From Balanoglossus misakiensis (lineage: Eukaryota > Hemichordata): a stretch of DNA of 64,000 bases. The notes below the pieces were generated by a model. It made no database searches and had not been told where the DNA came from. It saw nothing but the letters and a program-made list of their open reading frames with translations. Positions within the stretch are counted from its first letter, which is position 1. Every line of letters starts with the position of its first letter. Shown here in pieces: positions 47,977 to 59,000 of the stretch. The stretch is from positions 7,874,001 through 7,938,000 of the forward strand of contig CM082594.2 of assembly GCA_040954595.2 (NCBI GenBank), given 5' to 3'. Made by a program: the position numbers and the translations under genes.

Positions 47977-48577
47977 TTTTAATATAATTGCTGGTCGTAG
48001 AGATCTTCACCAAGGATCTCCACTTAATTTCTATATAACACAAGGAGAAAACATTATTAAATGCAAGAGAATCACCGAAAGGTACATCATTGATTACACC
48101 CATTGCCATTAGCAACGCGGAAGCGAAAGCGCTAGGCGTACCGTTCTAAGGCCGAATTATAGCAATCTAGTGGAACTTATTATATGTAGATGATATAAAT
48201 ATCGTTTACCTTACTAACGACAAACACCTGACGATGTGAGTTCGTCTAAATACTCGCAGTTCTCTTTATTTTCACTCCATGTATTCAATGCGATACGCGA
48301 ATTTGGCGCGCCGCTTGATTTGACCTATGAACTCTTTTTAATCCCATCCTCGTTCGCACTGATTACTCTTTGTGCCACCTGGCGCGGAGTGTGACATAAA
48401 AAAAGTTTGTGTCATGATACATACGCTTGGGAATGTGGTGGTTTCCACGGCAAAAGTGAAAAAGTTTTCAATTCAGGACTCGAATTAGAAATCCTGTCAG
48501 GTATATTAAAGTGCGACATAAAAAACCAGGACAAATATTTTCGGACATTTACCACACGTGGCTTTGAGTAACCCATA
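47977..48577. promoter_or_regulatory. TIMELESS promoter region with an E2F-like site
   Basis: TTTGGCGC at 48302-48309 within TTTGGCGCGCCGC fits the E2F consensus TTTSGCGC, about 330 bases upstream of the start codon, as expected for an S-phase gene. The 5'UTR probably has a short intron: an acceptor-like ATTAAG precedes the leader near 48030. No other gene seen. Confidence 0.5.
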
Positions 48578-48650
48578 GCCTCAGTGGCCAAGTGGCTAAG
48601 GCGTCGGTCTCGTAAACCGAAGATCATGGGTTCGACTCCCATCTGAGGCT
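48578..48650 (+). tRNA. trnT-CGU: tRNA-Thr (anticodon CGU)
   Basis: A complete cloverleaf, no intron. Acceptor stem GCCTCAG pairs perfectly with CTGAGGC (48643-48649). Anticodon stem TCGGT/ACCGA encloses the loop CTCGTAA, anticodon CGT at 48611-48613. The T arm is ATGGG-TTCGACT-CCCAT, with the internal B box. T at 48650 is the discriminator base; the CCA end is not encoded. A run of ten T starting near 48665 is a normal RNA polymerase III terminator. It lies alone between TIMELESS and MTFMT. Confidence 0.95.
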
Positions 48651-49388
48651 GTAGCGTGTCTCATCTTTTTTTTTTACTGAAATGTGTTATTGTCTGGGCA
48701 GTTCCATTTAATTATTATCTTTTTGACAAACAATAACTCGTCAACTTGAAAACTTCTCTTTGCAGATCCGAAGTTTTCATTTGAGAAGTTACTTTGTGAT
48801 ACTGTACGATAACTTTTAACATCTTTGCAGACTTTGATGAGATGCGGGTGTGTTTTCTAACTTTTGGTGAAATGCAAACTGTAGGATTTTGCAGACGTAG
48901 ACATTCTTGCTACTGTCTGTGGATATTTACTGTGAAAATGGCCATTAGGTATTTTCATTTCGAATCTGGACGAGGTGACAATCATTGGGGATCAGATATT
49001 ACAAACAAATGAAAATAAAAGATGGCTGCGTACAGTTGGAAATCGTGACAAGAGTGTACACTAACATTTCACGAGATCTTTTGAGAATAGAGAGGTGATT
49101 ACTGCGCACTCCAATTACAAACCTGTATCGAGTGTTTAAATGGAGTGTCTCGAAACAGAAAGCCCTGTCCCTAGTGTCAGTGCAGTGTTTTTTGAACTCT
49201 AAACTACAGTCATGACAGTGTGTGCATCACATTGCTTTCTTGGTCTTATATGCTGTACATGCACACTGTGAACAAGAACCCTGTACTGACATACATGTAG
49301 TTTAATCTAATGAGAACATGATTTAGATCAAATCTGATACGAAGTGTCTCAAAATCTCTTTTTCTTTATCTTCCAGGCACTGTCAGAA
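48651..49388. other. tRNA terminator and MTFMT 5' region
   Basis: The T10 run at about 48665-48675 ends the tRNA transcript. An acceptor (TATCTTCCAG) ends at 49376, 12 bases before the MTFMT start codon, so the gene should have an upstream non-coding exon in this stretch, which I could not place. Confidence 0.5.
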
Positions 49389-52026
49389 ATGAAGTGGAAT
49401 TTAACATTTAAAAACATCAATTGTAGGATGTGCCAAACAATGAAAAATATGTGTCTTGCAAAAAAATATAACCAGGCTTATTTGGTTTGCAAATTGGACC
49501 CTGCCAAAGTTAAAGAGGTGAAAGGAAGGCCACATTGGAATACCGAAACACCTTTTCATAACAGATATAGATTGCAGTTTAACATCAATACACATGATAG
49601 TTGCAGAACAATCAAAAGACACTTTCATTCTGGGAAACAACTAACAACTGATAATGTGTATACACCAGTTGATGAACATCAAAGTGACGACAGAAGGGCG
49701 TCACCATGGAGAATCATGTTCTTTGGAACGGATGAATTTGCATTGGAATCACTGAAGGCTTTGAACCATAACAGGTAACTCAAAGTTGGTAAACTACCTT
49801 ATCACTGATCTTATAAGGGAGTGATGTGTTCAATAGGTCCATGTGATGGAAAACAAGGAAATGATCATGACATCTAAAGCTTAAAATATCACCTGCTGCA
49901 GTAGTGACTGCAGTGAGACTGCACCATGACTGTAAGTGCCTAAGGCCATCACTGACTGTAGTAAGCACTGAGGCAATGTATTACCAGGTATTGTTATTTC
50001 TTCTCTCATTTATACAGGATAAATGGTTCTTCAGTGTCGGAATTGCGAGTGGTATACTCCAAAAGTAAGGTATGAATTCTAAGTATTGATAAACCAGAGA
50101 TTTTCACTGATCATTACATCATGCTATGCCATCCTGTCAGTATTTGTTTTCTGTATGATGATTGCAACTTATGACGACTCGTTATACTTTTTTCAAGTTG
50201 TAAATGTCTGTACTGTGTTTCTTATCATACAGGGCATGAGGAGAGGGAAGGTCCTAGACATTATATCTCCAGTCCAGAAATATGCATCAGATCACAGCTT
50301 GCCACTGTCTGAGTGGACAGATATAGATTGGAGTTGTGGATATGATGTGGGTGTTGTGGTTTCATTTGGTCATCTTATCCCAGCTAGAGTCATCAATAAA
50401 TTTCCTTAGTAAGTCAGGTTATAATTGCAACACAGATTTGAGATCGATGAAGTTTGCTAACACTGAATCACAACGGCATCAACAACTTTTGTGATTGTAT
50501 ACTTCTCTGTTGATTGTCTATATACAGCGGGATACTCAACATCCATCCCAGTTTACTGCCAAGATGGCGAGGTGCATCTCCAATCTACCACACAATACTC
50601 AGTGGTGACCAGCTGACAGGGGTCACCATCATACAAATATCAACTAAGTGAGTACTTGGTAGTTATAAGTCCTTATTCAATGGTGAAGAGATATGAAATT
50701 GTAGATAAACTAAGCCCTTTATAGGGATGATTACAGAGATGCTGTTGTAAACATACCAAAATCTTTGTCATATTGTCTTGTAGGTTTGATGTTGGCCCTA
50801 TCGTCGCGCAGAAGTCTTGTTCTGTTCCCGACAGGTGTACAACTCCACAGCTTTCAAATGTCCTATCAAAACAAGGAGCAGATATGGTGAGTAATTGACT
50901 GGTACTGATGACATAATCAAGTATTTTACTATCCTTTTCTCTCCTTTATTTGATAACTAAACATAAGCCAAATTGTTTCTACCACAACAGTTGTGCGAGA
51001 CTTTAGAGAATTTACCTGAGAGAATTGCCAAGGCAAAGCCACAAGACAAAAAAGGAGCTACACTTGGTAGGTGGTCAGTTTCTATGATTGTTTGATATTC
51101 AGTATACCATAGCCAGCAACTTGTTTGTACATGTAGAGAAAGTCAAATTTGAATACATGTATAATTATGTGGTTTTATTTCTATTTTTCAGCCAAGAAGA
51201 TTACTACATCAATGAGTTGGATTGACTGGTGTGGTTATTCTTGTGATGACGTTGATAGATTGTACAGAGCAATATCGGACCATGTAAGAATTTGGTCTTC
51301 ATTTGCATGAATTTATACTATAGTGGTCTTGAATTTAGTATGTCTTCTCCTGAATGTCTTTGAGTGCTATCATGGCAACTATTGGTTGAAGTTTATTCGA
51401 CACGGATTGATTGTACTTTAAACTGTGTGTCACATACAGGTTACACTCAGAACAGAATGGGAAGGAAGACAAGTGAAACTGTACAAAATGGCGGAACCAA
51501 AAACTGTACAAGGTGGGTGCACAAGGGATGTTGACACAGATATAAGATGCTTGAATTTATTTGACTGATCGAATGATGTGTACATCATGAATGCAGGTCT
51601 CACCCATTTTATCTCTGGCTGTCTTTCAGATCTGCATTTACAAGTTTCTGATCCAGTGCCGGGCCAGATTGTGTTCCACAAGAAAAGCAAATTGCTGTGT
51701 GTTAGGTGTAAGGTGGGTGTCAATTCGTGTTGCCTTGGTTACCTGGGTTCCATGTTGGTTACAAGATTTATTTGACATGTCAAACGAGGAAAGGATAGAT
51801 ATATGTATGTGTATGTTTTCTTGATCATTCTTAAATCTGTTTTTGATTTTCCCCCTAGGATGGTTGGGTGGCGTTTGAAGGTGTTACTCTACAGATGCGG
51901 AAAAAAATGTCATCGCAAGACTTCTACAATGGCTTTCTTTCGAGACATAAATCATCCCAGAGAAATATTTTCAAGAGTTTGCCCATGAATAAAAAAATAC
52001 AGTCAAAGATAATGACAAGTTTATGA
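49389..52026 (+). CDS. MTFMT: Mitochondrial methionyl-tRNA formyltransferase
   Basis: Transfers a formyl group from 10-formyl-THF to Met-tRNA for mitochondrial translation start. Ten exons: 49389-49774, 50018-50069, 50233-50408, 50528-50647, 50784-50886, 50991-51066, 51192-51283, 51440-51512, 51630-51712, 51859-52026; 442 residues. The catalytic domain opens [12 protein letters not shown] (compare FFGTD in bacteria). FGHLIP is at 191-196, [12 protein letters not shown] at 209-220 with catalytic Asn209 and His211, and the Asp in FDVGPI is Asp247; this is the Asn-His-Asp triad of the Fmt family. The C-terminal tRNA-binding domain holds PGQIVF. About 115 residues precede the catalytic core, longer than the human leader; they are basic and probably include the mitochondrial targeting signal. 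AATAAA at 52108-52113 is the likely polyadenylation signal. Confidence 0.95.
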
Positions 52027-52874
52027 TGCAGTCCTTCGTCCTGCATCAGACTTCCCCCGCAGGCATTGCAGTGTTGTGTGTGCTTTGTAAATGACCTTAT
52101 TGATCAAAATAAATTTATGTGTTATAAACAGTAACAGAACTGTTTTGCTTTATTACCAGAGAGGGCGCTCTTCTGATGCATTTTGTCTTGGACTGCCAGA
52201 ATCGAATATGCGACGTTATGCACAGCTGATCTTTTGTTTCCCAATAAACAGTTCTGTTTACATACAAAATTTCTATTGTTTGTATTAATAGAAATGCCCA
52301 GATCAACGCATCCTGATCTTACACTGTCATATGCCTGCATATTGTCTCCCTGAGAGAAACATTGAATAACAACCAGAAAATATTTTCCAGTTGAACATGG
52401 ACAGTATAATATTAATACATGTGCTAGTGGTAGTCAATAAGTAGATATACAATTCGGATTCATGTTATACCAGTACATGTATTAAAAATATAAATAGCCC
52501 GTCATGTTCAAATCCGGCAGTGACATGACAGTGGTGATCTTCTGGCCTTAATTATGCGTTAGATAACGCCCACTCACAGTGATGGTGATTATATATAGTG
52601 ATTGTTTAAATGCGGGCTTTGATATTATGTGGGTACATATCTATATATATTAAAGGGACCATCCCGCGTTCACCATTTGGAGGGTACATAATTTACCAGA
52701 AACATTTCGAGGCAATTTTAATACGCGCTACAATCACATCTGATTATAAAAACTGCCCGCCCCCGTAAAGGACAAATGAAAACTACCTTACGAGTATACA
52801 GGACAGCTTTATTGACACCATTTCTCATATAATTTCGTGTCGTATTGGACGCGCATGTTATTCAAAGTGTCAAA
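52027..52874. other. MTFMT 3'UTR and promoter side of the SLC16-type gene
   Basis: The polyadenylation signal of MTFMT is at 52108-52113. Nothing else coding; several near-palindromic ACATGT/TACATGTA words. Confidence 0.5.
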
Positions 52875-55206
52875 ATGGTGGAGAAGAAATTGGACGGTGG
52901 GTGGGGATGGGTGGTCACTTTTGGCAGTTCCATCGTCATTATGTTTGTGGTAGGCATCGACTTCACCCTGGGACCATTCTTCGTTGAATTGCAGCGCTAT
53001 TATCAAGCATCATCCGCCGACATCTCTTGGATTATGTCGTTAGGGTCTGCTCTCAAGCTCTGCGTTGGTGAGTGGTTTTATTATATAAGCTGGTTTCTCC
53101 ATATTCCACCATTACTCTCCTCAGCCCACAGAAGTCTAGAGTAAAATGCCAACCCTCGACTTTTATCTTACTCAGGAGACATGGTGTTTTATTCATCATC
53201 GGAGCACTGCCCATGACATAGAATAAATCGACTTCTTTGTATAATCAGTCACGTCATCATATAATATTTCACGTGTCATACTTGGAAACCAAACGTCATT
53301 ATGACAAAGTTTTGTATCATGAAAACCATTGGCTCAACCATCGTTCGGCTATGCTTCTTTTGCAGGACCTCTGGCAGGCTGCCTTTCAAGACGATTCGGT
53401 GTGAGGCCAGTGGTCATTACTGTCGGCATCCTTTCTACTATCGGTTACATCTTGTGTTCCTTCTCCACTAGTGTCGTGTACTTATACTTCGTCTATGGAG
53501 TATTTACAGGTGTGTTTGTGGGTGTGGAGGGGGGGGGGGGGGTCGAACGCAACGTATCAGAACGATAACGTATAAATATCCGGTGATAATGTATTACATG
53601 TACAATGTATACCGTATTTTGCGTTGTGTCTGAAGTGTTGGTCATGTACTGAGTGAGGATGAACCTAGATAGAAACTACCTCGCTGTATCTAACTTATTT
53701 TTCTTTTCTGCAGCATCTTCACTGGGTATTGCGTTTGCACCAACGGTGTCACTGATTGGCGAATACTTCCATGAAAAATACGCACTGGCCAATGGATTGG
53801 CCTTTATCGGCACCGGTATCGGCGGGTTCGCGTTAACGCTCGTCTTCCAGGCAACGATCAACCAATACGGCTGGCGAGGGTCGTACATCATTTTAGCTGG
53901 ACTTAATGCGCACATAATCGTGTGCGCTGCGTTGTTTCAACCACCGCCGCAACGCGAGCCGCAACCGCAAGAAAGGCCAATAAGTAACGTTCCTGCTGGA
54001 AGCAAAACAGAATTTCTGAAGTGCATTGATTTTGCCCTTTTCCGAGAGTTCCCAACCTACACATTGATTGTAGTTTCAGAATGGCTTCTCTCGGTTGGCC
54101 TCTACTCCACATCGGTGCACCTGGCGCCACGTGCTGTGTTCCTGGGGATGACGGCCAATCAGGCAGCACTAATCGTCTCGGTCTTCGGTATAGCTGGCAC
54201 CGTAGGTCGGTTGCACGGTTTCATAGTTGATAAGAATTACGTGTCGGCCATCAACCTGTATCGAATGGCCACTTTTCTGGCAGGCGCGGCATCGCTCTGC
54301 AGTCCCTTACTGGAGAACTTTTCCGGATCCGTCGTGCAGAGCGCTGTTCTTGGATTTTGTTGTGGCATTTACCTGCCGTTGTTCAGCGTCATCTTCAGAG
54401 AAATTGTCGGTCAAGAGAGACTTGCGACTGCTTTCGGAATCGGCACATTTGTCATGGCAACGGGAGTCCTCATAGCGCCACCCATGGCAGGTATGGATTG
54501 ATGTATGGATGTATGGATGAATGAATGAATGAATGAATGAATGAATGAATGAATGAATGAATGAATGAATGAATGAATGAATGAATGAATGAATGAATGT
54601 CACCAACAATGGCGTCATCAACACAGTCCTTCTGTAATAGAGAGACTTTGCTCAAACCAACGACATCACGCCAATCACGGTGTTCCTAGTTACATGCATG
54701 TACATTGTTGTTTCGTTAATTTTACTACATGGCAAATAACCATAACATTTTGTGATCTACAATGTTTTTTACAATTAAAGTATTTCTGCATTTTTTCTTG
54801 CAACTGAGATAGTGTGGCCAGAATTGTGAAATTTCGCTTTCCTTTTTTTGTCTTGCGTCTAGGTTGGATCTTTGACACCTCAGGAAACTACCACATCTCG
54901 TTCTATACGGGCGGAGCTTTCTTTCTCACCAGTGTTTCTGTCACCATGGTGAAGAACATCGAACTAAACTGTCGAACCGCACACGGGAAGACGAATGGAC
55001 ATGTAGACGAAACACGAGAAAAGCAGGTACCGCAGAAACAAGGCGATGACACGTATCCAGTCGCGGAAGACAGCAACACTGTACCCATGGCGCCAACGGT
55101 GCATATTGCCATGGCTACTGGCGAATCGAACTGCGGTGGCATAAGGAGACCCATGGCGTCTAACCCACCAGACAACAGTGCATACCATTATGAAAGCCAT
55201 GTCTAG
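52875..55206 (+). CDS. Monocarboxylate transporter-like MFS protein (SLC16 family)
   Basis: Major facilitator protein of the monocarboxylate transporter type, normally moving lactate, pyruvate, aromatic amino acids or similar acids across the plasma membrane. Four exons: 52875-53067, 53366-53509, 53714-54490, 54863-55206; 485 residues. The family signature DGGWGWVV is at residues 7-14 at the head of TM1. Segments such as PLAGCLSRRFGVRPV (loop 2-3 motif) and YALANGLAFIGTGIGGF follow, then a short central loop rich in Pro/Gln/Glu (PPPQREPQPQ), and TM7-12 with FGIAGTVGRL. The tail after TM12 is long (about 90 residues), charged and without motif. The ATG at 52845 is in frame; I prefer 52875 since its product starts close to TM1 like family members. 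Which SLC16 subfamily it belongs to, and its substrate, cannot be read off. Confidence 0.88.
53529..53542. repeat. Poly-G run
   Basis: A homopolymer of about 13 G in intron 2 of the transporter gene. Confidence 0.85.
54517..54599. repeat. (GAAT)n tetranucleotide microsatellite
   Basis: About twenty perfect units in intron 3 of the transporter gene, starting 27 bases after the donor. The antisense frame reading FIHSFIHS is repeat-encoded. Confidence 0.95.
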
Positions 55207-56664
55207 CAAAGAAGTTCAAATGTGAAGCTAAACATTACGTTCCCAAGGCAACACGCGGAGGACTCACCTGTTGTAGTTGGTCCATCTACGATGTAGTGGA
55301 GTCCAAACTGGTCAGTTTAGCAGCCCCTTTTCGGAATTGGTGATTTTTGGTACATGTAATTGGTTTCATGGCCAATCGGGGGAATGGGGACGAGCACAAG
55401 CCCGCGTGCTTCAAGTTCTTGAATAAATTAAGAAAGCGTGCTCCGAGTTGAAATCGGCGAACATCTGTTCATTTGATTAACAATCAGCAGTAGTTTTTAA
55501 CATTCAAATTAACAAAGGTGCTTGGGCTCGTCACCACTTATTGTACTTTCACGTTTGTAACGACTACACCATTACATGTATATACATAAAGAGTCGCTTC
55601 AACAAGCCATGTTAAATACAATGTTGTCAAAATGTCTGTGTCTGATTACAAGCAACCGTGTTCTCGAAACAGTCGTCTTAGTATTCAGGTGTACCATGCA
55701 GGTATCTTATAGAACGCGATTCTGTGACCATGCAAACTCGGTCATCGACAGGTCACCGACTGCAGGTATGGGTCTCCTGACAAGGCAACGAACTCTGTCC
55801 TATGATTGACCTGTCAACTTCTAGAATTCTGTCGGAGCGGTCATAATATAATAGTGCGACGGCCAATCTCATAGCTCAGGTCAATATAAATATATTGACG
55901 GACACATAGTTTTATCAGATGAAAATATAACGGAAATATTACGAAATAAAACGACCCTTTGCAAAGCTGGTAGAAGTTAGAACAGATCACTGGTCTTTGG
56001 CGTGGCTTGATTTCAAACACATTGTCTTTTACTATGTAAACTTTATTGATTTAATTCAGGTGCTTAGATTTACAAACTTCTACCAAATTTTCAAAGGTCA
56101 GACTGTGACTCCATCAATCAGGGACTTATAAATGCGCGGATTTCTCTTTAATTACCGAAAATAGCATTGCGAATTTCGACAGGGGACGCAGATCAGACCG
56201 ATTACGAGCGGTGAAAACAGGTGCCAAACTTAAGGCCAAAAGTTAGCGATACCACAATCTGTTCTAGTAACATTGTTGTCAGTCCTAACAAGCAGAAATA
56301 GATCAGACAAAGTGGGTTTCATCCAATTACAAATCTGCACAAATATAAGTCTTCCTTGTATGCAAATTACATTATGATAATTTGATTGGCTTACGTATGG
56401 TAAAATGTTCGCTATGCAGTACATTTATTGCGGTGGAAAGGGATTGTCCACATTTTCAGCAAATTCTCTTCTGTCCATCTCAGGTGAAATTCTGACAAAG
56501 CCACTCGAACTGGTATACGTCTCTGACCAGAAGGGCTGTGAATTATACACCCTTCTACCACGATATTCCGCTTGCAATACATTTAGTTTTCAGTTTCCCA
56601 GTGCCCACGTCTACGAGTTCGCCTGCTCCATACAATCCAACTGAACAGATTACATGTAATTAGA
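55207..56664. other. Intergenic, 3'UTR of the transporter and promoter side of the homeobox gene
   Basis: No exon seen. A developmental gene follows, so regulatory elements are likely, but none can be named. Confidence 0.5.
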
Positions 56665-57944
56665 ATGGATTCTTCGCCATCATCAGGGAAAGATGTTTCC
56701 ACTTCCAGAAAAGTGGCGACTGTTAGCCAGAACAGTGACAGCAGGGACTTTACTAACTACAGCATTGCGAATATACTTTCTACGAAACCAGGTACGTATA
56801 CCCGAGTTCTTTTGAGATAGACGTTCATCAATTCAAATACCAACTTGAGACAACGTGTGTTTAATATTTCTCCGTTGCGTGATGACCTAAAAGTTGAGAA
56901 AGTCCTCACTCATAGTGCGTGGTAAGGACATTGTCCACGCGAAAATGTCATGATTAAGAGTTCAATTGCATTTATTCGCACAGAAAATAACGTTTCGATG
57001 GCCCCAGCTACAAAGAGTGATTCGAAGTCAAACATCACCACTGACAAAGTGGCAATGGATGTCGTACCACGGAATCGGCGTCGCCGTTGCCGAACCGTCT
57101 ACACCCAAGGCCAACTGGATACCCTCGAGGGCGTCTTCAGGTACCAACAGTATCCCGATATTGCGTCCAGGGAGGCGTTGGCAAAATCCATCGATTTACC
57201 TGAAGCTAGGGTGCAGGTAGGCAATATGAAGGCAACTAAATTGTTCGCGTACTATTGGTTTGCATGGGGACAATGAAGTCTCCATGAAATTAGATTTGCC
57301 TTATTTTTTTCATTGAGCAAGTCATGAAAGTAGACAAAATTCATTCAGCGATTTTGATGACAAACCTTTCTACACAGGTGTGGTTCCAAAACAAGCGAGC
57401 GCGGATAAGAAAATTCGGTCGACAGGCAAGGACATGTCAACCATGCCATCTCCAACCGCCAACTCTGCCATCTTCTAGCTTCTCATCGGGATTTGAGACA
57501 GAAAAAGTCACCGATTGCGCCAACGACTCGTCCGCCGTCGGTTCGGTCAACTTCGCACTCCGAGGGCCCAGAGAACCACGACAAAGTGCCACAGCCATTC
57601 CTCCCGCTGTTGCTCCGCCTCCCCAAGAAAATTCACTCGGAATCCCGTGCACATATCCTCTATGCGTTAACCCGTATCGAAAATCCACATACAGAGTGCC
57701 AAATGTCACCAACACACCTGTGACTTTCACCACTATTGGTGCGCGTCCAATCGCCGCAACCTGCCATCAATACACGCACGAGGAAACAGCTTTCTGCGGC
57801 AGTGCTGCCCGCTTCCAACCGTCTCCGATTTGTCAACCCTATACTCCGAGGGCAAGAAAATTCGATCACTCCCAGTTTCCTGCGAGAAAGTTCTCGCCTT
57901 CGAAATCGAAGCTCTCGTCAGACCCTTATCTCTGGTGGTCGTAG
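56665..57944 (+). CDS. Divergent paired-class (Q50) homeobox transcription factor with eh1-like motif
   Basis: Three exons: 56665-56791, 56984-57216, 57378-57944; 308 residues. The homeodomain covers residues 75-134. Diagnostic positions hold: R5, L16, F20, YPD at 25-27, R31-E32, W48, F49, Q50, N51, R53. The second intron splits the homeodomain between positions 46 and 47, the usual paired-class site. It is divergent: CRTVYTQGQL in helix 1 and WFQNKRARIRK in helix 3 (K52 for the usual R). An eh1-like repressor motif YSIANIL (residues 32-38), compare FSIDNIL of Goosecoid and FSIERIL of Hesx1, lies in exon 1. There is no paired domain. The C-terminal half is Pro/Ser-rich and ends KLSSDPYLWWS. 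The mix of Q50 and a Gsc/Hesx-type eh1 recalls the echinoderm Pmar1/Phb genes and Mix genes, but I cannot assign a family. Confidence 0.8.
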
Positions 57945-59000
57945 CGCCCTCAGTGTCGAACTAAGTGATTGATGTTGTTTATCGACATGGAGCTAGGACG
58001 AAAGAATCACAAGCCGATTTTTCGGGGCTGATGAGTGTGGATTGTTTTGCAAGGGACTACCTGTTTTGGCCAATTTCACTTATTTTACTATCTACGAAGA
58101 TTTTCCTAGTTACTTTTCAAGTATATGCCAATATTCAGTACATATATTCATTTGACAATTCTTCAAGACAAGGGCATGAAGAATATCAGGCACAAAGAAA
58201 TGTTGTTATAGCAACTACATTTTTTATTACAATTGGCTCTACATGTACATACAACAAAAACAAACACTCAAATCATGGTCTTGAAATAAACAGCATTTAA
58301 AAGGAAAGAGAAATTTCATGTACATGGTAACTATACACAATTAAAAAATATCGTGACATTAGACAGCAAGTTTAGCATTATCAAGTAAAATAATTGATCA
58401 CAGATATCAAACATGAAGGTAGTATGTGTATTTTTCTTTTACTAGCTATCAAGATCAAATCTATACAAAACCATTTCATTGAGAGTTTCATCATTTAAAA
58501 TATCAAAAACTAAACCACCGACAATATATATCTATTTTTCTCCCCTAATCAAAGAGGGTCTTTTCTGAAAAAAATCCAAGTTGCTAGAATTTGTGTTGGT
58601 TCACTGTCCAGCCAATCGGTCAAAACACTTGAGGCTTCTTCGCTTCAAACTTGGCAATATACAGCTAGTTATATGTAAATCTACACCTTGGGGGAGCACA
58701 GCCCATGTAATAAATGCTACCAGCCAGTTGTCCAGTCTGTCCCCTTGTAAAAAGTATCTGGATGTCGAAATGACGCTCCCTCACGAAAAATCAAGTCTAT
58801 TCCAGTTGTAAAATTGTAGCAGTGGTCATTTTCCCCCCTTGATCTGTAAAAGCCTGCAAACCAGAAACATGAAATGATCAGCTATCTACCCTTTTTGGGG
58901 GGTCCAACATTACCATAGAAAACAATGGGTTTGGACTGAACCATGGTGGTGATAGGGTTAAGACACTGGATGTAATTACCATGCGATCTACTTACCAAGT
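57945..59000. other. Convergent 3' ends of the homeobox and ZNRF genes
   Basis: No supported exon. Includes the dispersed repeat at 58886-58960. Confidence 0.5.
58886..58960. repeat. Short dispersed repeat, copy B (possible MITE fragment)
   Basis: Shares the core (N)GG(N)CCAAC-TT-CCATAGAAAACAATG with 13828-13895 and ends GTGATAGGGTTA. Its left part CTACCCTTTTTGGGG is a poor partner of that end, so terminal inverted repeats are only suggested. Confidence 0.45.

Noticed and set aside
54491-54655. Antisense frames with FIHSFIHS repeats
   Set aside because: Translation of the (GAAT)n microsatellite, no start context or domain.
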